The position numbers and the translations under genes are program-made. DNA of 64,000 nucleotides from Closterium sp. NIES-65 (taxonomy: Eukaryota > Streptophyta > Zygnematophyceae > Desmidiales > Closteriaceae): positions 124,001-188,000 of the forward strand of contig CANXME010002104.1 in the NCBI GenBank assembly GCA_948144175.1, written 5' to 3'. Below the pieces are notes generated by a model. The model saw only the letters and a program-made list of their open reading frames with translations. It made no database searches and was not told the DNA's origin. Each line of letters starts with the position of its first letter. Position 1 is the first letter of the stretch. Shown piece by piece: positions 32,301-43,730 of the stretch.

Positions 32301-35300
32301 CATATCAGATCAGACGACAGCAGGGCCATGATCCACGAGTTCATCCCCTGTGGAGACGTGCACGAGCTGCTGGAGGACGGTACGTGTTCAGGGCTGGGTG
32401 CTTTGGCCTGTGCATGTGTGCATATGGGGCTGTGTGCATATGGGGCTGTGTGCATATGGGATGACAGCATGGCCATGATCACGAAATCCCCTGTGAGTGA
32501 GGAGAGTGGGGACGTGCACGAGCTGCTGGAGAGGTAGGTGAGAGGCTGCAGGAAGGGAGCCTCCTCGACGTGTCTCCGTGTACTCATTTCCCTTCCTTGT
32601 CCCCCTCTTCCTCCCCCACTCATTCCCCCCCAGCCCCCTAGCAGCGCGAGCGAGCAAGGAGGAGTTGAAGTACGAGGACCGAACCGAATGAAGGTGGCCA
32701 TGGGGTGTGCCGATGCTCTCTCCTTCATCCACGGGCAATCACCCATCGGCCCCACATACCTTCCCCCTCGTTTTCTCCCCCCGCTTCTCACATACGCTCC
32801 CTGCTTCCTCTCCCCTTCCCTTTGCAGTGCGAGCGGGCAAGGAGGAGTTTAAGTATGAGGACCGGATGAAGGTGGCCATGGGGTGTGTGTGCGGAGGCTC
32901 CAGTATTCACCCACGGCACATTCCCTCCCCCCCTCTCCCGCATTACCCTGTTTGACAGCACGCGCGGGCAAGGAGGAGTTGAAGTTTGAGGACCGAATGA
33001 AGGTGGCCATGGGGTGTGCGGAGGCTCCCTCATCCTTACATGAGCAATCTCGCTTTTCCCCTTCTCACCGCATTTTACCACCCACCCACCTCCCCTAATC
33101 TTCCCCCTCTTGCAGCACGAGCGGGCAAGGAGGAGTTTAAGTACGAGGACCGGATGAAAGTGGCCATGGGGTGTGCTGAAGCCTTGGCGTTCATTCACGG
33201 GCAGGAGTACGTTCACCGCGACTTCAAGGCTCCCAACGTGCTGCTGGCCGAGGTGAGCAGCACCATACTGCACCGCAGGGCACCGCAGAGCAACGCAAAG
33301 CAAGTAGAGCAGAGCTTTGGCATTCATTCATGGGCAGGAGTACGTTCACCGCGACTTCAAGGCTCCCAACGTGCTGCTGGCCGAGGTGAGCAGCACCATA
33401 CTGCACCGCAGGGCACCGCAGAGCAACGCAAAGCAAGTAGAGCAGAGCCTTGGCGTTCATTCACGGGCAGGAGTACGTTCACTGCGACTTCAAGGCTCCC
33501 AACGTGCTGCTGGCCGAGGTGAGCAGCACCATACTGCACCGCAGGGCACCGCAGAGCAACGCAAAGCAAGTAGAGCAGAGCCTTGGCGTTCATTCACGGG
33601 CAGGAGTACGTTCACCGCGACTTCAAGGCTCCCAACGTGCTGCTGGCCGAGGTGAGCAGCACCATACTGCACCGCAGGGCACCGCAGAGCAACGCAAAGC
33701 AAGTAGAGCAGAGCTTTGGCATTCATTCATGGGCAGGAGTACGTTCACCGCGACTTCAAGGCTCCCAACGTGCTGCTGGCCGAGGTGAGCAGCACCACCG
33801 TAGAGCATCGTGGAGCACCGCAGGTCCGTGTTAATACACACGCAGGAGTGCGTTCACCACGGCATTAAGGCTCCCAACGTTTTTTAGTCGACTCAAAAGC
33901 AGGAGTACGTGTGTGATAAGTCAAGTTTTGAGTCTACTCAAAAGCAGGAGTACGTGCACCGCGACTTCAAGGCTCCCAATGTGCTGCTGGCTGAGGTGAG
34001 TGCGGGTGTACCGTACAGCACCGCCCGGCCCACAGCACTGCATGGGTGTGCGGAGGCTCTGGCGTTCATCCACGGACAGGAGTACATTCACCGCGACTTC
34101 AAGGCCCCTAACGTGCTGCTGGCTGAGGTGAGGAGCACCTTAGAGCACCGTAGAGCACCGCAGAGCACCGTAGAGCACCGCAGAGCACCGTAGAGCACGG
34201 CAGAGCACCGTACAGCACCTCAGAGCACCGTAGAGCACCGCAGAGCACAGCTTCGTGTTCATCCGTGGACAGGAGTACGTTCTCCATGGCGTCAAGGCCC
34301 CCAACGTGCTGCTGGCAGGCAGAGGTGAGTGCACCAAAGAGCACCGCAGAGCACCGCAGAGCACCATACAACAAATTAGAGCTCTGGCGGTCCACTGGCG
34401 GGCAGGAGAACGTTCACCACTTTAAGGCACCCAACGAATGTGCTCCTGGCGGAGGTGGGTGCAACTACAATGTGTAGCAAGGAGTACCGTACTGCCACTG
34501 CGAGTGGCAGACTTTGGGCTGGCGAGGATAGTGGACAACTGGAAGGACAGCAAACTTCAATCCTCCCCTCTCACCCCTCTCCTCCTCATCCCTTCCTCTC
34601 CCGTTCGCCTCCGTGTTCCTTCCTTCCTCTCGTGCCCCAAGGCCTGCCACCACGTGAAGCGATGTTGTTTTTGAGACGTCTCAAAAACAACCTCGCTTCA
34701 CGTGTCCTCTCGTGCCCCAAGGCCTGCCACCACGAGTGGCGGATTTTGGGCATTTTGTTTGAGGTTGATTTTGAGAATTCTCAAACAAAATGGATTTTGG
34801 CCTGGCGAGGATAGTGGAGAACTGGAAGGACAGAGTCACCCCTCTCGCTCACCCTTCCCCTTCTCGTCGCTCCTCCTCTCTTTCCCTGCTCCCACCCTCT
34901 TGCACTTCCTCCCCCCAGGGCCTGTCCCCGCGAGTGGCAGACTCTGGCCTGGCGAGGATAGTGGAGAACTGGAAGGACCATGTGACGACCCACCCTCCTC
35001 CTGTCCCCCATCAGGGTCTGTCCCCCCGAGTAGCCGACTTTGGCCTTGCAAGGATAGTGGAGAACTGGAAGGACCATGTGACCACCCACCCTCCTCCTGT
35101 CCCCCATCAGGGTCTGTCCCCCCGAGTAGCCGACTTTGGCCTTGCAAGGATAGTGGAGAACTGGAAGGACCATGTGACCACCCACCCTCCTCCTGTCCCC
35201 CATCCCCCATCCCCTCCTCCCCCTCCCTGCTGCCTCCTTTCCCCTCCCTCCCTTGTACCTCATTTCCCCATCCTCGCCTCTCCCCATCAGGGTCTGTCCC

Positions 35301-37881
35301 CCCGAGTAGCCGACTTTGGCCTTGCAAGGATAGTGGAGAACTGGAAGGACCATGTGACCACCCACCCTCCTCCTGTCCCCCATCAGGGTCTGTCCCCCCG
35401 AGTAGCCGACTTTGGCCTTGCAAGGATAGTGGAGAACTGGAAGGACCATGTGACCACCCACCCTCCTCCTGTCCCCCATCCCCCATCCCCCATCCCCTCC
35501 TCCCCCTCCCTGCTGCCTCCTTTCCCCTCCCTCCCTTGTACCTCATTTCCCCGTCCTCGCCTCTCCCCATCAGGGTCTGTCCCCCCGAGTAGCCGACTTT
35601 GGCCTTGCAAGGACAGTGGAGAACTGGAAGGACCATGTGACCACCCACCCTCCTCCTGTCCCCCATCAGGGTCTGTCCCCCCGAGTAGCCGACTTTGGCC
35701 TTGCAAGGATAGTGGAGAACTGGAAGGACCATGTGACCACCCACCCTCCTCCTGTCCCCCATCCCCCATCCCCTCCTCCCCCTCCCTGCTGCCTCCTTTC
35801 CCCTCCCTCCCTTGTACCTCATTTCCCCATCCTCGCCTCTCCTCATCAGGGTCTGTCCCCCCGAGTAGCCGACTTTGGCCTTGCAAGGATAGTGGATAAC
35901 AGGAAGGACCATGTAACAACCCGCCATCACCCCCTTCTGTCGCCCTCCCACTCCCCCCCTTTCGTTCCCTCCCTCCGTCTCCCCACACCAGGGCCTGTCC
36001 CCCCGAGTAGCCGACTTTGGCCTTGCAAGGATAGTGGAGAACTGGAAGGACCATGTGACGACGAGAGTGATGGGGTCACGCGGGTACATTGACCCTGAAT
36101 ACTTTGAGTCAGGTGTGCTGGGATGGGAGGGAGGGAGAACAGGGAGCAGCAGGGGAGTCACGCGCCAGGTGTGCTGGGAGGGGGATTGGTGTGAGTGGCT
36201 GGTCGGGTGTCTGGCTAGTCATGGAGAATTTGCACGACCATGTGACGACGAGAGTGATGGGGTCACGGGGGTACATCGACCCTGAATACTTCGAGTCAGG
36301 TGCGGTGGGGTCGGCAGAAAGAGTCAAAGAGAGAAATACACTAGGTGAGTCAGGTTGGTGGTTGACGAGTTGAGCGGGGGTGTTTAGAACCTCTCATAAC
36401 GACCATGTGACGACCCGTGTGATGGGGTCACGGGGATACATCGACCCTGAATACTTCGAGTCAGGTGCGGTGGGAGGGGATTTGGGTGAGTGGCTGGTTG
36501 GGTGTCTGGTTAGTCTGGTGCACGGCTTGTCAGTTTGTCATGGAGAATTGGAAGGACCATGTGACGACGAGAGTGATGGGGTCACGGGGGTACATCTACC
36601 CTGAATACTTCGAGTCAGGTGCGGTGGGAGGGAGGGAGGGAAGAATAGGGAGCACCAGGGGAATCAGGCAGGTGAGTCGCGCGGGGTGGATTTTGGAGGA
36701 AAGCAGGTGTTTTCTGGTAATTGTGGAAGGACCATGTGACGACGAGAGTGATGGGGTAACGCGGGTACATCGACCCTGATTACTTTGAGTCAAGTGCGCT
36801 GGGGGATAGGGAAAGGGAGAGATAGTGAGAGAGAAGGGGCGAGATGGAGTGAGAAGGGTAGGGGCCCTACCCAGGTGGCAACTGGTTGAGCTGGCCTTTG
36901 TAACTCTCTTACCCTTCGCACCCCTCGCAGGCCACTGTGATGCACATTCAACATCCTCATTCAGCTTGTGGCAGAGCACTCAGGGATAGGCCCATAAGCC
37001 CATAAGCCCATAAGCCCATAAGCCCATAAGCCCATAAGCCTATAAGCCTATAAGCCCATAAGCCCGTAAGCCCATAAGCCTATAAGCCCTTAGCTGTTTC
37101 TCCCCCTTGCCACCCACTCTCCCCTCCAGGCTACCTGAGCGAGTACTGTGACACATTGGCTTGTGGTTTTTTCCTTATCAAGCTCGCCACGGGCCACTCA
37201 GTGATGAAGACCCTCTCGTTCCCTCTTCCCCTTCCTTGTTCTCCTCCACCCCTCTGTTCTCCCCTCTTCCAGGCTTCCTGAACGAGCACTGCGACACATT
37301 TGCCATTGGTATTTTTTCTTATCGAGCTCGCCACAGGGCACTCAGTGATAAACATTAACCCCTGTGTGGTTCTCTTCCTCCTCTCTTCCCCCCCCTCAGG
37401 CTACCTGAACGAGCACTGCGACACATTTGCCTCCGGTATTTTCCTCATAGAGCTCGCCACAGGGCACTCATTGGCAATGAGCTAGCCACAGGGCACTCAT
37501 TGACAATGAGCTAGCCACAGGGCACTCATTGGCAACGCCCTATATGGTTTTCTTCCTCTCTGTACCTTCTACCCCTCTGTTCTCTCTCTTCACACAGGCT
37601 ACCTCAACGAGCACTGTGACACATTTGCCTTTGGCATCTTTCTCATCGAGCTCGCCACGGGTCACTCAGTTCTCGAGGCCAAGTTCGACGATGTGGTGAA
37701 CGGTGCAGTGCGGTCGGACGATGTGGATCTGGGTGCGGTGATGGACCCGCGATTGCAAGGGCAGTGGAGCGAGGAGCAGGCGAAGACGCTGCTGGGAGTG
37801 GCGAAAGTATGTATTACGACGGATTGGGACGACCGGCCTACCATGGACAACGTGGTTGAAATGATGCAAGGGGTGATGTGA
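29388..37881 (+). CDS. RLK/Pelle-type protein kinase 2 (five core exons plus a possible first exon)
   Basis: Core exons 29985-30268, 31873-32008, 33116-33252, 35992-36112 and 37598-37881 join in frame; exons B, C and D have exactly the lengths of kinase 1 (136, 137, 121 nt). Motifs: GEGGFGAVYKG, VAVK, HRDFKAPN, DFG, GYIDPEY, CDTFAFGIFLIELATGHS, and a C-terminus ending VVEMMQGVM. RD kinase, predicted Ser/Thr specificity. A possible first exon starts at ATG 29388 (MKSFGKMMKNLSSGMK), ending at 29436 or 29448; either leaves the phase that exon A needs, but it is unproven. No signal peptide or membrane span is seen, so a cytoplasmic kinase is likely. Almost every splice junction is amplified. Confidence 0.83.
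29785..29984 (+). repeat. Acceptor-side copy of kinase 2 exon A
   Basis: A decayed copy after cgcgcgcag at about 29792 (agaagggctcctctgtccaa), matching the start of the real exon at 29985. Long C-rich tracts lie between. Confidence 0.65.
30269..30531 (+). repeat. Donor-side copies of kinase 2 exon A
   Basis: Two copies of the exon A 3' end (VKMCAAKVLSAREQLM-like, with donor) end at about 30363 and 30530. The real exon ends at 30268. Confidence 0.88.
30712..31872 (+). repeat. Acceptor-side copies of kinase 2 exon B
   Basis: Partial copies coding TEMMVMGKLR...NILRLL start after AG near 30711, 30863, 31381 and 31734; the real exon starts at 31873. Pyrimidine-rich intron ends are copied too. 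Confidence 0.87.
30917..31360. repeat. 60-bp tandem array with a 30-bp palindrome in each unit
   Basis: About seven and a half units of exactly 60 bp (gcagtatctgatcctggtgc and following). Each contains GTTGATTTTTGAGTC followed by its reverse complement, first at 30944-30973. Some units carry one change in the palindrome centre. Confidence 0.93.
32009..32535 (+). repeat. Donor-side copies of kinase 2 exon B
   Basis: Three copies of the exon B 3' end (EFIPCGDVHELLED with donor) end at about 32180, 32382 and 32535. The last is decayed. Confidence 0.86.
32637..33115 (+). repeat. Acceptor-side copies of kinase 2 exon C
   Basis: Copies coding R(A)(G/S)KEE(F/L)K(Y/F)EDR start near 32645, 32828 and 32959; the real exon starts at 33116. 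Confidence 0.86.
33253..34460 (+). repeat. Donor-side copies of kinase 2 exon C, including a 133-bp array
   Basis: From 33183 to 33790 a 133-bp unit repeats about four and a half times. Each holds the exon 3' end (EYVHRDFKAPNVLLAE) plus donor and about 60 bp of intron. One unit reads HCDFK. More decayed copies follow near 33950-34000, 34055-34130, 34265-34325 and 34395-34456. Runs of agcaccgtagagcaccgcag fill 34130-34380. Confidence 0.9.
34625..34734. repeat. 54-bp palindrome between perfect 30-bp direct repeats
   Basis: 34651-34704 is a palindrome with one mismatch, centred on TTTTTGAGACGTCTCAAAAA. The same 30 bases, beginning tcctctcgtgccccaaggcc, flank it at 34625-34654 and 34705-34734, like a large target duplication. 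Confidence 0.92.
34751..34792. repeat. Inverted repeat in an exon D copy
   Basis: CATTTTGTTTGAG (34751-34763) and its exact reverse complement (34780-34792) with GAATTC inside. The flanks repeat ggattttggg/ggattttggc on both sides, so it splits a DFG-coding copy. Confidence 0.85.
36113..36800 (+). repeat. Donor-side copies of kinase 2 exon D
   Basis: Four copies of the exon D 3' half (DHVTTRVMGSRGYIDPEYFESG with donor) end near 36300, 36464, 36619 and 36793. Confidence 0.9.
36931..37597 (+). repeat. Acceptor-side copies of kinase 2 exon E and a 9-bp array
   Basis: Copies of the exon E start (GYLNEHCDTFA-like) begin at 36931 (decayed), 37130, 37273 and 37400; the real exon starts at 37598. 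A gcccataag repeat fills 36985-37090. Confidence 0.88.
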
Positions 37882-38275
37882 TGAGAAAGCAGTTTCGGAA
37901 TGACTTTTGAGTTGACTCGAGAGGATCAGGCGAAGACGCTGCTGGGAGTGGCGAATGTGTGTGTGACGACGGATTGGGACGACCGGCCTACCATGGATCA
38001 TGTGGTTGAGATGATGCAAGGGGTGATGGGATGAGGAGCGGGGGTGTTGAGTAGGCGATTGACTGGGATAACCGGCCCACCATGGATAACGTGCTTGAGA
38101 TGATGCAGGGGGTGATGGGATGAGAAAGCAGTTCCCCGAATGGCTGTTGAGTTGACTCGAGAGGAGCAGAACAGGCGGAGGCTGTGCGGGGTTTGGCGTA
38201 AGTGTGTGTGTGACGACGGATTGGGATGACCGGCCATGGATAACGTGCTTGAGATGATGCAGGGGGTGATGTGAT
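37882..38275 (+). repeat. Downstream copies of the 3' end of kinase 2
   Basis: Three partial copies of the last coding stretch (TDWDDRPTMDNVVEMMQGVM-like, with stop) lie at about 37920-38033, 38056-38122 and 38205-38275. Two are preceded by gagttgactcgagagga, half of a TTTGAG palindrome. Here there is no splice junction, so the amplification is not limited to introns. Confidence 0.85.
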
Positions 38276-39942
38276 GAGGAGGGGTGATATTCGAAAGGAT
38301 TCTCAAGTGCTGCTGAGAAGAGGGAAACATTGCCCAGAAGGATTCAGGGCTGGTGGGACGAGGAGGGCGTTGTCTTGGAGGCGCCATGGTTGTCGGGATG
38401 ATGTGACATGCATGTACTGCCGTTTAGAGGGTCGGTGGGATGAGTTTCTGTAGAGGCAACTCTGGTGTGTGGGCTGTAGTGCTTGAAGTCTTTCAGTTAA
38501 GGTTCTATTCATCATCGCTTTATAGAATTGATCCGATGAGTTGAACGTGTTTATTCTACAGTAGATGTTATGTGATGTTCATCTGTCCTTTAGTTGTAAT
38601 GTCTAATCAATGTTCTGCTCTGACCGTATGGCTTCTGATGTTCTAACAGCTAATGCAGCTTGATATTGTTGGGCTTGCCTGCTCGTTGGCTGATCTGAAA
38701 TGTTGTAGTTTAGGCAGTACAAAAGTGAGATGTAGTTATCCAGCTTTGTAAACTCCCGACAAGTTTTCTGAGTCTGACGCTGCGACCCGAACCCTGTCAC
38801 CCACATCCTTCAAACAGTGCTGATGCAAACCCGCCAGTCTGTCATGGCAAGCCACGTCGGGCTTACGTCAGCCTGTGGAGTCGAGCTGTTTCGCAGCTGT
38901 ATTTGTGTCCTCTTCCACGCCCAGATCAGGACAGTTTGAAAAGTTCGTCGACCAGTTAAAGATTCACAATTTACGTTACCAGCAGTTTCGTCGTCGTTTA
39001 AGCTTAGCTTTTCGCATCTATCATAAATACGCGCCACGACGCCCCTTACGCTACGCACCGCATCACTAAGGATTTGCAATCTTTACAGTGTACTGCACTC
39101 CCCTCCGCTTCCTCACTCTCCTTACATCTTGTAAAATCTACATGATCTCACCACCACCTCACTCTTCCCTCAGGCCATTCCTCATAACCACCCCCGTTCC
39201 AATCCACCACACACTCAAAATCTTCAGCAGCCATACCCTCGGTACAGGCAGGGAGACCCCAGGGAGAAGAGCGTTCGTGACGAGGTTTGATCTCAACGTG
39301 GTGCCACCGCAGGGTGAGCACGTGAGTAAATTGTCCGCAGGTGCCGATAATCGCCAAGACACAGTAATCGCTAGAACTATGATATCCCGCTAGTCCATCC
39401 TCACGCCTTCACAAGTTCTTGCGACGCAGACTGATGTTACTGTACATCAGACTTCGTACAGTGCTATACTGTGCTCCTATATCTTGGCTGAGTCAACCAG
39501 GTGCCGGCCTGAGGTGCTGGCTGCCAGGCTGGCGCTCGTCTGGAAAGGAGCGGGAGGCCGGGAAACGGACAAAAGGACTGCCATGCCGTCGAGCCGCGGC
39601 GAAGCAAGCTCCATGTCGAGGATGCTTCAGCACCGAGTCCTATATGGTGAGCACACCAACTCATTCTTTCCGAACGTCAGGTTCGAGATTACTCTCTCAT
39701 CGCGTACATTCGCAGCCAGGCGCGAAATTTGAGTCGACGCAGTACTTGCGATTCATTTGCGCTAGTTCCCAGCCAGCGGCGTTTAGCTCTCGCTTTCAAT
39801 CGAGAGTGCTTCAGCGTCACGCTAGTAGAATCGCTGTTCGCCACCGAAGGAAGAGGCTAGCATTGTCTCATTTTCAAGGGAAGTTTTCGTCGGCCCTCTT
39901 TCAGTGCTCGAGCTTCTCTTTACATAATTTGAAGTCATTAAA
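38276..39942. other. Intergenic region, no supported gene
   Basis: Short open frames on both strands lack recognisable domains. No array is present. It should hold the promoter of the gene starting at 39943. Confidence 0.5.
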
Positions 39943-41985
39943 ATGGCTGTGCGCGGCACAATATACTCTCCACGGATCTGCGGCGGGATCGTCAGCCTCG
40001 CGATTGCCATACTCGTTATACACCCACAGCTTTCCTTCATCGCCGTCGGATCAAATCTCCCCCCCGGCGGCTGCGACACGTGCCGCCAGCTGCGCGGGCT
40101 GGAAGACGCGGGGGTGAACGCGCGTAGCCTGCACCGGCACGCGGCGCTCGTCGGCAACTTCAAGGGGCTCTTCCTCAGCCAGCGCGGCAAGTTCAAGAAC
40201 CACGCCAGAGGATCCGGCCCCGTCAATCTCGAGGTTTTCCAGGTGCGAGAACACGGTGGCTCACTCACAGACGTGACGTTTCGGTCTCTCGCGTTTCTTT
40301 GCGTTTGCAGTTGAAACGTAGCTCGTGTTTTTAAATAATTAATCACGCCTAATACGGAAATGCTAATGTTTATGTGTGCGTATGTCGTTTGTTTGTCCAG
40401 GAAGTTGGTAACCACGTGGCTGTCGTCGACGGCGAAGCTGGCGATACCCTTGAAAAGTGCTGCGATGCATGCAAGCGAACAGCCGGCTGCCTCCAATACC
40501 ACTTCTTCCTCAGGTGAGCTTCGATCTTGAATTCTCAATCAGCAGATTAAATTCGCGCCGCGTGCGCGCTTGCATGTGCTTCCCCTCGTACTATCCAGAT
40601 TGCTTTCGGAATTAGTCTCTTACCGTTTATCAGCTCTCTTCTCAACTGCCGCTTTCCCATTTCTTCCTATTGCAACAAACTCTCTAGACGTCTCAATCTT
40701 CCGCGGCACTCCCTACACTTCTCTTCCCGACTTTTCCTGTTACAGCAACCGGCTACGCGACAATGTCAACGTCCGCGGCTTCATGAGCGGCGTGCAGTGC
40801 TACCTGCTCGCGAAAGACGGCGGCGCGGGTCACTCTGGCGAGTACCGGACGCCTCTTAGCGGGGATGTCAAGGAGCAGCGCGCTATGTCGCCGTATTTCC
40901 CGCTCAGCTGGCTCGGTGGGCTGTGCGACGGAAGCCGCGCCACAGCAACGCCTGGCGAATCCGCTGCCGCTGGTAATGATTCTACAGGCGCACTGCCGCT
41001 TGCAACATCATCAGCACGGCGTTTTGGAAAGCCAGCAAGGACAGCGTCAGCTGTGCTTCGGCGGAAGGCGGAGAGACCGCCGCCGCTGTCCCCGCAAGGC
41101 CTGCTCAACGCGTCTTTCTGCCTCGTTTCCGACCGTAGATTGCACATCAACATCAAGCTCCGCGAAACTCCACCGCAGGCTGCTGGTGCTGACCTGGCGG
41201 AGGTGTCCAGTGACGTGGCGTATGCTGCCGCCCCGACATCCAACCCTACCTTCGCCCAGATGTCAACAGCAGCTGCTGCCGATGCCGCTGCTGCTGCCAG
41301 GAAGGAAGCTGAGAAGAGAGCAACAGCAGCTGTTGTGAGGGCTGCTCTTGCAAGCACTAGTGATGAAGTGAGTGGTGTAGTGGAAGGACGAGAGGGCGAG
41401 AGAGAGGGAGCACAGGCAGCTATCAGGGAGATCGGGTTTGTGTGGGTGGCTGATGGGCTGCATTCCCTTCGTATGGCCGTAACACCCAAGGTAACCGCTG
41501 AGAACAGCAGGAATATCACAGATACTGCCAATAGTTTGTTGTCCCTTCTGGAGCTGGATGGCGTGCCACTGTCGCCCCCAGAAGCAGTGGGTGAGCGGGT
41601 GACTGGATCAGGAGGGCTGGTTCTTAGCAAAGTGGCAGAGGAGAGCGAGTGGCCTGTGAACATGGTGAAGTATAGGGTGGAGATTGAGGGGTTGATGGTG
41701 GTGGAGGTGCGGGCAAGCATCGTGCGGGGCGAAGGGGATGCGGGTGAAGGGCACCTGTCTGTGATGCTGATGAAGGTGAAGGTTTCTCCCACGGTCAATG
41801 GACTCCTGGGTAGCGCAATCCGAGCATCCTCTAAGCTGGAACTGACTGTGACGCCGTTTCACACATCCTTGAACATTGAAGACCGAAACGCAGAGGCTGG
41901 CCTAAGTGGCCCTCTTGCCGATTATGTCTCCACGACAGAGATTTCAGCGGACTGCAGATTCTCAACATTTGGAGTGGTTGCTTGA
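39943..41985 (+). CDS. Secreted PAN/Apple-like plus Root_cap-like protein
   Basis: Exons 39943-40242, 40401-40513 and 40746-41985 join in frame (300, 113, 1240 nt) to 550 residues. The N-terminus has a hydrophobic stretch (GGIVSLAIAILVI) consistent with a signal peptide. Exons 2-3 code a Cys-rich segment (EKCCDACKRTAGCLQYHFF, then VQCYLLA) of PAN/Apple type, which binds carbohydrate or protein. The C-terminal half has ASFCLVSDRRLHINI and IGFVWVADGLHSLRMAV, matching the pattern of the plant Root_cap (LEA-like) family as I remember it. Probably apoplastic or cell-wall. Unlike its neighbours the gene has short introns and no junction copies. Start chosen as the first Met before the hydrophobic stretch. 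Function unknown. Confidence 0.8.
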
Positions 41986-42509
41986 AAGTCCCTCTTTAAG
42001 AGGGTCAAGTGCTAGGTAGGACATATTCCTTCATTATTTTATGTATATAACAATGTTCCAATGTCACTTCGCCCGCAAGCGAGATTTCAATACACCTACA
42101 TGTTTGTAGCAAAGCATTGTTGAAATGCTTCAGACGCGACAGGCGAAGCACGGAATATCGTTGCTTCGGGTACGAAACACATTTCCTTCTGAATGTTACA
42201 GATTCCCCATGCAAACGACGTCGCCACCTGGTGTAGCGCACAGGGGATTGGGCATCGATATTCTTCGTCATGTTCGCTTGCCCCTCCCAGCCATAGGCGA
42301 AGAAACTCTTATTCCCCACCACACATCAGTTGTGGAGATCCCAAGGAATTTGGGTCTCCCTAGGAACTACACGACTGGAGATTTTACGAAAAGAACGGAT
42401 AGTCGTTGCTCAATACTTACTTCCACCGTATCCTATGCCTCTGACGGTGTCAGGGAAGCAGCAGCGTCGTCGGGAGTAAGCCAAGGTCCATTAGCTTCTC
42501 CGGCTGTTT
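41986..42509. other. Spacer before histidinol dehydrogenase
   Basis: Open frames here (for example 42125-42664) match nothing I recognise and overlap the presumed transit-peptide exon in another frame. Confidence 0.5.
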
Positions 42510-43649
42510 TTGTCCTTGCGCTCAGTTTCTGCGCTGCCAGATATGGCACTTGCGGCTCGCCTATCATCCTCCAGCATCGTAGCTGTTTCGACTACGCTCA
42601 CATCGTCTGCCGGATCAGCTGGATCGTCGCGTTCTGCGAATCTTCTCGCATATTCGCGCGCTGATTGGTCGCACGGGCTTAGCCTCCGATCGTTGCCGTC
42701 TGTCGCCGCTAACATGTCGAGAAGTCGAAGCAGTGTCAGCACGATCAAGTGCATGGCGGAGGCGTCCCAAACGACCGGTCTGTGCTTTCTTACTGTAGAG
42801 TGCAGGATGATTATAAATGCGTAGCTTTGCTGGTGTCACTTTCGCCGGCATTGCGGGACAGCAGAGCATTCAGGGTTACCTAGAATTCGGGTTTCCAAGA
42901 GTTAGGGTTACACGCAGTTCGAGATCGTAACGCACGCTCACGAATGTTTGATGTAGCTACCGTGACGTGGCTGCATTAGGAGGTTACGTTTGAAACGGCA
43001 ACCTGACGCTTTTCATTACTCGCAGGGTCCAGTTTTCAGGCTTCAGGCTCGCCACAACCGTGTTTCCGCACAACTACTTTGACAAACTCCTTCGCATGCA
43101 GATTCCTGAGTTCTAATCCTCTTGGACTTTCTTTCTCCACCTTCCCCATTATCCCCCGCACCCCTCTTCCTCTCTTCCCGCCTCCCTCGTCCCGCTGTCT
43201 CCCTCGACCGTTTGCTTTTCCTGCTTTCCGTGCCAGCAGCCGCTGCGGTCTCTTCGCCAGCCACTGGCCTCCGCGTGTTCCGGCTCGCTGACCTGGCAGA
43301 GGATGACGTGGCGCAGCTGCTCACCAGGCCGCGCATAGACTTCACCTCTATCTTCAGCACGGTAGGAACCTTCCGCCGATGCTTTCTCCGTAAATTCCTC
43401 CTCCTGCAACCTCAGCGCCATTCACCCCCCCATCCTCAATCCGCGAATCCCTTACACCCCCCCACCTCAACCCCCTCCCCCACAATACCCTTACTCCCAG
43501 AGCTTCTAACTGTCCGGCTCCTCCGCTTCCCCCAATACCACGCCCCATTCCCCCCCCCCCTCTCTCTCTCAAGCAGTCCTGTATTGATATGGTTCATAGG
43601 GTACAAACAAGGCATGGGTAGTTCGAACACGCTATCCTAGAAACATGCC

Positions 43650-43730
<81 letters not shown>

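Larger units (their letters stand above)
34495..35991 (+). repeat. Acceptor-side copies of kinase 2 exon D (about ten)
   Basis: Copies coding (GLSPR)VADFGLARIVENWKDHVTT are stacked from 34500 to 35910, in short units of about 72 bp and longer ones of about 190 bp, with cccatcaggg-type acceptors. The real exon is the last, 35992-36112. None of the upstream copies continues into GSRGYIDPEY. Confidence 0.92.

Noticed and set aside
34781-36161. Long minus frames of 223-441 codons opposite the exon D array
   Set aside because: Antisense of the repeated exon D copies and pyrimidine introns; the plus strand carries the kinase motifs.
42125-42664. 179-codon plus frame before HDH
   Set aside because: No domain, and overlaps the better supported transit-peptide frame at 42510-42777.
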